Shown: positions 60,691 through 64,000 of the stretch, piece after piece
Layout of the letters: every line of letters begins with the position of its first letter
How positions within the stretch are numbered: the first letter of the stretch is position 1
From: an uncultured Lachnospiraceae bacterium
Lineage (GTDB): Bacteria > Bacillota > Clostridia > Lachnospirales > Lachnospiraceae
Assembly: GCA_902780385.1 (NCBI GenBank)
Contig: CACZFF010000012.1
Span: 1 to 64,000 of the forward strand
Direction of reading: 5' to 3'
Length of the DNA: 64,000 bases
Notes under the pieces: model-generated
The model's input: only the letters and a program-made list of their open reading frames with translations
Database searches by the model: none
What the model was told of the DNA's origin: nothing
Program-made: the position numbers and the translations under genes

Positions 60691-60931
60691 CTAATTAATA
60701 ACCCTGCGCCGCCTGTCCTTTGTGCGCTTGTGACAAACCAGACTTTACAGCTGTGCAGAACTCCTGTTCTGAACATCTCCGAACAGACACTGAAGAGTGG
60801 AATGAGCCTGCGGTGGCGGTCCTGAGTCTTCGGGGACGGTTCTGAGTCTTCGGGGACGGTTCTGACTGACTCATTGCACGCAAGGAGTCAGTCAGAACCG
60901 TCCCCATTGACTCGGAACCGTCCCCATTGAC
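60691..60931. repeat. GGGACGGTTCTG-family repeat cluster at a phosphoesterase stop
   Basis: From about 60831, two direct units (CTTCGGGGACGGTTCTGA) and two inverted units (AACCGTCCCCATTGACTC) surround the hairpin GACTGACTCATTGCACGCAA-GGAGTCAGTC. On the minus strand the cluster starts at the TGA stop of the phosphoesterase gene. 60691-60830 holds nothing recognisable. Confidence 0.7.
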
Positions 60932-61549
60932 TCATACCTCTACATAATAGTATTCGCTTGCATTGATCATGCGCGTTCCGCTCTCGTGAACAAGTTCGCG
61001 CTGAAAATGCCCGTAGCTTTGATGGACATGTCCGTGAAACATGTAGCCCGGCCGTATGACATTGAGGAAGGTATTGAAACAATTGAATCCTCTGTGGGGA
61101 AGGTCCTCCATATCTCCCCAGCCTCTGGCGGGCGCATGGGTGACGAGAATGTCAACCCCGCCGTACAGGATCGACTTGAGCCTTGCCTTAAAAGCCCGCT
61201 TTCTCATCTCTCCTTCTGTATACATGCAGGGTCCTTCCTTATAGCGGAGAGATCCGCCCAGTCCCAGGATCCGGAGCCCCTTATAGCGAACGATCTTATC
61301 TTCGATACATTCACAACCCTCGGGAGGATTCTTCAGGTAGCTGCCATCGTGGTTGCCGTGCACATACATGAGGGGGCAATGGGCAAAAGTCACCAGAAAT
61401 TCCAGATAGCGGTGATTGAGGTCCCCGCAGGAAATAATCAGTTCTACATCCTCGAGCCTGGACGGCTCGAAGAAATCCCAGAGTGCTTTCGATTCTGTAT
61501 CTGCAATCACCAGTATTTTCACTGTAACCCCCGGTTTTTTAACTATCAT
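60932..61549 (-). CDS. Metallophosphoesterase
   Basis: 205 residues of the calcineurin-like fold: KILVIADTESKALWD, IISCGDLNHRYLEFL, VHGNHDGSY, VTHAPARG and FHGHVHQSYG carry the metal ligands. Substrate unknown; similar proteins hydrolyse cyclic nucleotides or phosphodiesters. The ATG at 61549 has a weak site; a GTG nine codons later (61522) with GGGGG upstream may be the true start. The TGA stop lies at the edge of a repeat. Confidence 0.88.
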   Translation of the reverse strand: MIVKKPGVTVKILVIADTESKALWDFFEPSRLEDVELIISCGDLNHRYLEFLVTFAHCPLMYVHGNHDGSYLKNPPEGCECIEDKIVRYKGLRILGLGGSLRYKEGPCMYTEGEMRKRAFKARLKSILYGGVDILVTHAPARGWGDMEDLPHRGFNCFNTFLNVIRPGYMFHGHVHQSYGHFQRELVHESGTRMINASEYYYVEV

Positions 61550-61627
61550 CCGCGATCCGGTCTTTTCTCTTTCAGTATGTTTCCTGTGGAAGGTGTACTG
61601 TAACCTTTAGTCTATCCGACTTTACTT

Positions 61628-63712
61628 CTATTCTGCATCACCGACATCAGCGCCGCTGTCATCGGCATCGCCGGCATCTGCATCACATGCATCTGTGCCG
61701 CAGTCATTGGCATCTCCGGTATCTGCATCGCCGGTATCTGCAGCACCTGTATCAGCATCGCCAGCATCTGCATCTCCGGTATCTGCATCGCCGGTATCTG
61801 CATCGCTGATATCAGCGCCGCAGACATTCTCTGCAAGCCAGTCCATGGACATGATTTCCGCGGGTGTGAGCGAAACACCTTCTGTTCCGTGCACACCGCC
61901 GTCCCTGTCGTAGATGACTCCTTGGAAAGGGCTCACCCTTCCCTCTATGACCCCTTTTCGCAGAAGTTCATAGAGTCTGTAGACGGGACGAGGCAGATCA
62001 TCCGACAAAATAATATCGATCAGGCCTGATTCAAGTCCCAGCCAGTAATTGAGCGAATAGTCTTTCCTGGACGCGGCCAAACTGTCGTATGTCCCGTCGA
62101 TGACTTTGCGTACAACCAGCTCATAGAACATGCCCCAGTTCCAGATAGGGGCTGCAATTCTCTTCTGCTCTCCGTTTTCACCCAGTTCAAACACGCCGTA
62201 TCGGCGGATGCGCTCCTCCGGACGGATCATATCTATATCGGAGAACATACTGATCTGTTTTGCTGTATTCTTCACCGATCCGGAAAGACTATCGGAAGAA
62301 ATGCTTTCATTTCTGGGTTCACTGCCGACCCATTGAAGGACGACTTTGCAGTAGGGATCAATGAGCTGGGCTCCCAGGGCAAAGGCATTTATGTTGGGGA
62401 TCGCAGCCACATCCTGCCTGCCGGCAACGTATCAGATCCTGTGATCATCCTCCATACTGGCCGCCAGGGCGCCCAGAAGGAACTTGGCCTCGTACATTTT
62501 TCCGTAGTAAAAACGCAGAGCATGATTTGACTGATTGACACTGCAGTGGAGGATCTTGATCTCCGGATGCTCCACTGCAAAACGGAGTGCGTATGGCCTG
62601 AGCGAGTCGTAAGTCGTAAAGACCACCCGGCAGTTCTCCGCCAGAATAGTGTCAAAAGCCTCTCCGATTTCTTCCTCATTACTGCAATTGTAAAAGCATG
62701 TAGTTTCCACGATACTCCCGAAGGCTTCTTTGAGGTGATTCATGCCCAGCATATGGCCATAGACCCATCCTGAGTCATCCGGGTTCTTTTCATGGATAAA
62801 GGCCACCCGCAGAGGATGCGCGGGGGAATAAGCCTGCCTGGGCAGCACAGGCACAGGGATTTTGGAGATCGCCAGCTTTTTGGCCGGCGTCTCCGCGTCC
62901 TTCCGGCTCTCGATCAGGGCGATCCTGTCCGGCTGCGAGGCGACAAAATATTCTTGCCTGAGTTTGGCAAGACGTTTTCCGATTACATCTCTCCCCTCCC
63001 GAGTCAGGCTGTCGAGGCTGTAGACGCTCAGATAGATCAGGAGGGCATCTCCGACAGTGAGATTAAGCTTCTGTCCGCCCCTTGCCAGATAGATTTCCTT
63101 GAAGGCGATGAAGCCGGCATGCAGCTTCTCGAGGAGCTCCTCCGGCCAGGGATCGTGCAGGTTCTGCTGAAGAATGCGGGCCAGCTGGTTATATCTGCCC
63201 GGCGCAGAAAAAACAATCTCAAAACTCTTTGTCACCTGGTAAAAATCAAGATACTCGTAATAAGTCCTGCTCTGTTCGGAATCTGTCCTGGGCGGCCTGA
63301 TCCGTATGATATTGGCCAAAACAGATGCGGCACCGACGTAATTCAGGACAGAGATCCGCTTGTTTCCCTCCTGGACATAGAAGCGGTTCATGAACTCATA
63401 GACTTTGACGGGATCCCGGATCCCTTCTTCCACCTGGGAGTCATAGAGATTGCTCCATTTTGCAGCAAACTCCGAATCCTCATCCACCAGAGGCATGAAG
63501 TTGGCCGCAAAAGCATTCTGACGCCCGGTCGTCCTGGTCCCGACCACCATATCCAGCGGGATCTCTGCCAGCCCCAGACTGATCTCGGGCATCCGGTCCA
63601 CGCCGCTGACCATTTCCTCCAGGGAAGGAAGATAGGGGTACTGCCCCTTCACAAGCCTTCTTCTATATTCACGTTCACCCAGTTTTTTTGCCTTGCTGTA
63701 ATCCATGATCAT
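61628..63712 (-). pseudogene. ParB-like/BMP-type binding protein gene with an in-frame TGA
   Basis: Read through one TGA at 62429-62431, this is a single frame of 694 codons. The first part (426 codons from 63712) has a ParB-like region (GRQNAFAANFMPLVDEDSEF; FYVQEGNKRISVLNYVGA) and the start of a BMP/basic-membrane-protein domain (LRVAFIHEKNPDDSGWVYGH; EIKILHCSVNQSN). After DHRI-stop the frame continues YVAGRQDVAAIPNINAFALG, the normal BMP sequence, where relatives would be expected to have Gly (GGA to TGA). The tail is an acidic DADTG repeat. It may be inactive, or the N-terminal part may work alone. Confidence 0.8.
61631..61825 (-). repeat. 15-bp tandem repeats at the 3' end of the BMP-type gene
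   Basis: About ten imperfect 15-bp units (GATGCAGATACCGGC type) encode DADTG repeats at the protein C-terminus. They keep the frame. Confidence 0.75.
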
Positions 63713-63803
63713 AGTTGGCGCGATGACCTCCTATTTTTCTTTACAATACACAATTTACCAGTGACCTGTTCACAAGCGGCTATTGTAAAAACAACGAAAT
63801 ATC

Positions 63804-64000
63804 TCAGGACCAGCCCATCTGGTCCGAATCAAGAACGATGGTAAAAGGCCCGTCGTTGACAAGAGAAACCTTCATGAATGATCCGAAGACACCGGTCTGA
63901 ACAGACATTCCGGCCGCCCTGCACTTGTCTGCAATGTAGTTGAACATGGGCTCCGCCATATCAGGCAGTCCCGCATGAATAAAGGATGGACGATTTCCTT
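63804..64000 (-). CDS. dtd: D-aminoacyl-tRNA deacylase, 3' part (runs off the right edge)
   Basis: About 65 codons ending at the TGA at 63804 read [38 protein letters not shown] and [10 protein letters not shown]. The NDGPFT motif and the GxFxxxMxV segment are diagnostic of Dtd, which hydrolyses D-amino acids from mischarged tRNA. The N-terminal part, with the SQxT motif, is outside the window. Confidence 0.92.
   Translation of the reverse strand, partial: GNRPSFIHAGLPDMAEPMFNYIADKCRAAGMSVQTGVFGSFMKVSLVNDGPFTIVLDSDQMGWS

Noticed and set aside
62429..62431. Selenocysteine or glycine recoding of TGA
   Set aside because: No SECIS-like hairpin was recognised just after the codon, family relatives would be expected to have Gly there, and TGA ends several normal genes in this window.

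Overview
This 64 kb window looks like a chromosomal segment of an anaerobic Firmicute, most likely a Lachnospiraceae-like Clostridium relative. The reasons are the rimP-nusA-ylxR-ylxQ-infB-rbfA order, a surface protein opening with the TTYALILPAI signature, a PFL/UPF0210 gene next to an ACT-domain gene, an ABC sugar cassette with a YesL-type protein, a TM1266-type regulator and HydF. No phage, plasmid, rRNA or CRISPR genes are visible. Almost all genes are on the minus strand; only pyc, gltA and one lipoprotein gene are on the plus strand.

Layout, left to right. 1-4.2 kb: the 5' two thirds or so of a large surface protein and an acyltransferase. 4.2-14 kb: the translation/RNA operon, transcribed leftwards (rimP, nusA, ylxR, ylxQ, infB, rbfA, nrnA, truB, ribF, acyltransferase). 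14.4-21 kb: an AraC regulator, tRNA-Glu and a carbohydrate ABC transporter operon. 21.9-25.3 kb: pyruvate carboxylase. 25.3-26.6 kb: a gene-free block in which two related structured elements lie in inverted orientation around a tandem array with a period of about 52.5 bp. 26.6-35 kb: a PfkB kinase, PFL and ACT proteins, a WalJ-like hydrolase, coaE, polA and a zinc-finger membrane protein. 35.4-42.6 kb: citrate synthase, an acidic membrane protein, a MATE pump, pgeF, a TAXI binding protein and a lipoprotein.

The most unusual part is 42.7-60.3 kb, a leftward run of 13 genes that are probably co-transcribed. In order of transcription they are a PsuG-like pseudouridine-phosphate glycosidase with a novel N-terminal domain, a NifH-like ATPase, a fused NifD/NifK-like protein, HypF, HypC, HypD, HypE, a TM1266-type regulator, a second NifH-like ATPase, two separate NifD/K-like proteins, an unknown protein and the [FeFe]-hydrogenase maturase HydF. 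HypA and HypB, hydrogenase structural genes, HydE/HydG and NifB are all absent from the window. The set looks like a metallocofactor-assembly or reductase system that combines a nitrogenase-like reductase with the Fe(CN)2CO-making Hyp enzymes. Its substrate cannot be read from the sequence.

60.4-64 kb holds a candidate 154-bp MITE with a target-site duplication, a GGGACGGTTCTG repeat cluster, a metallophosphoesterase, a ParB/BMP-type gene broken by one in-frame TGA, and the 3' end of dtd.

Two themes recur. A dispersed GGGACGGTTCTG repeat family occurs at least six times, and three copies start at the stop codon of a gene. Many intergenic gaps and protein loops also carry their own short tandem repeats, which points to active repeat expansion.
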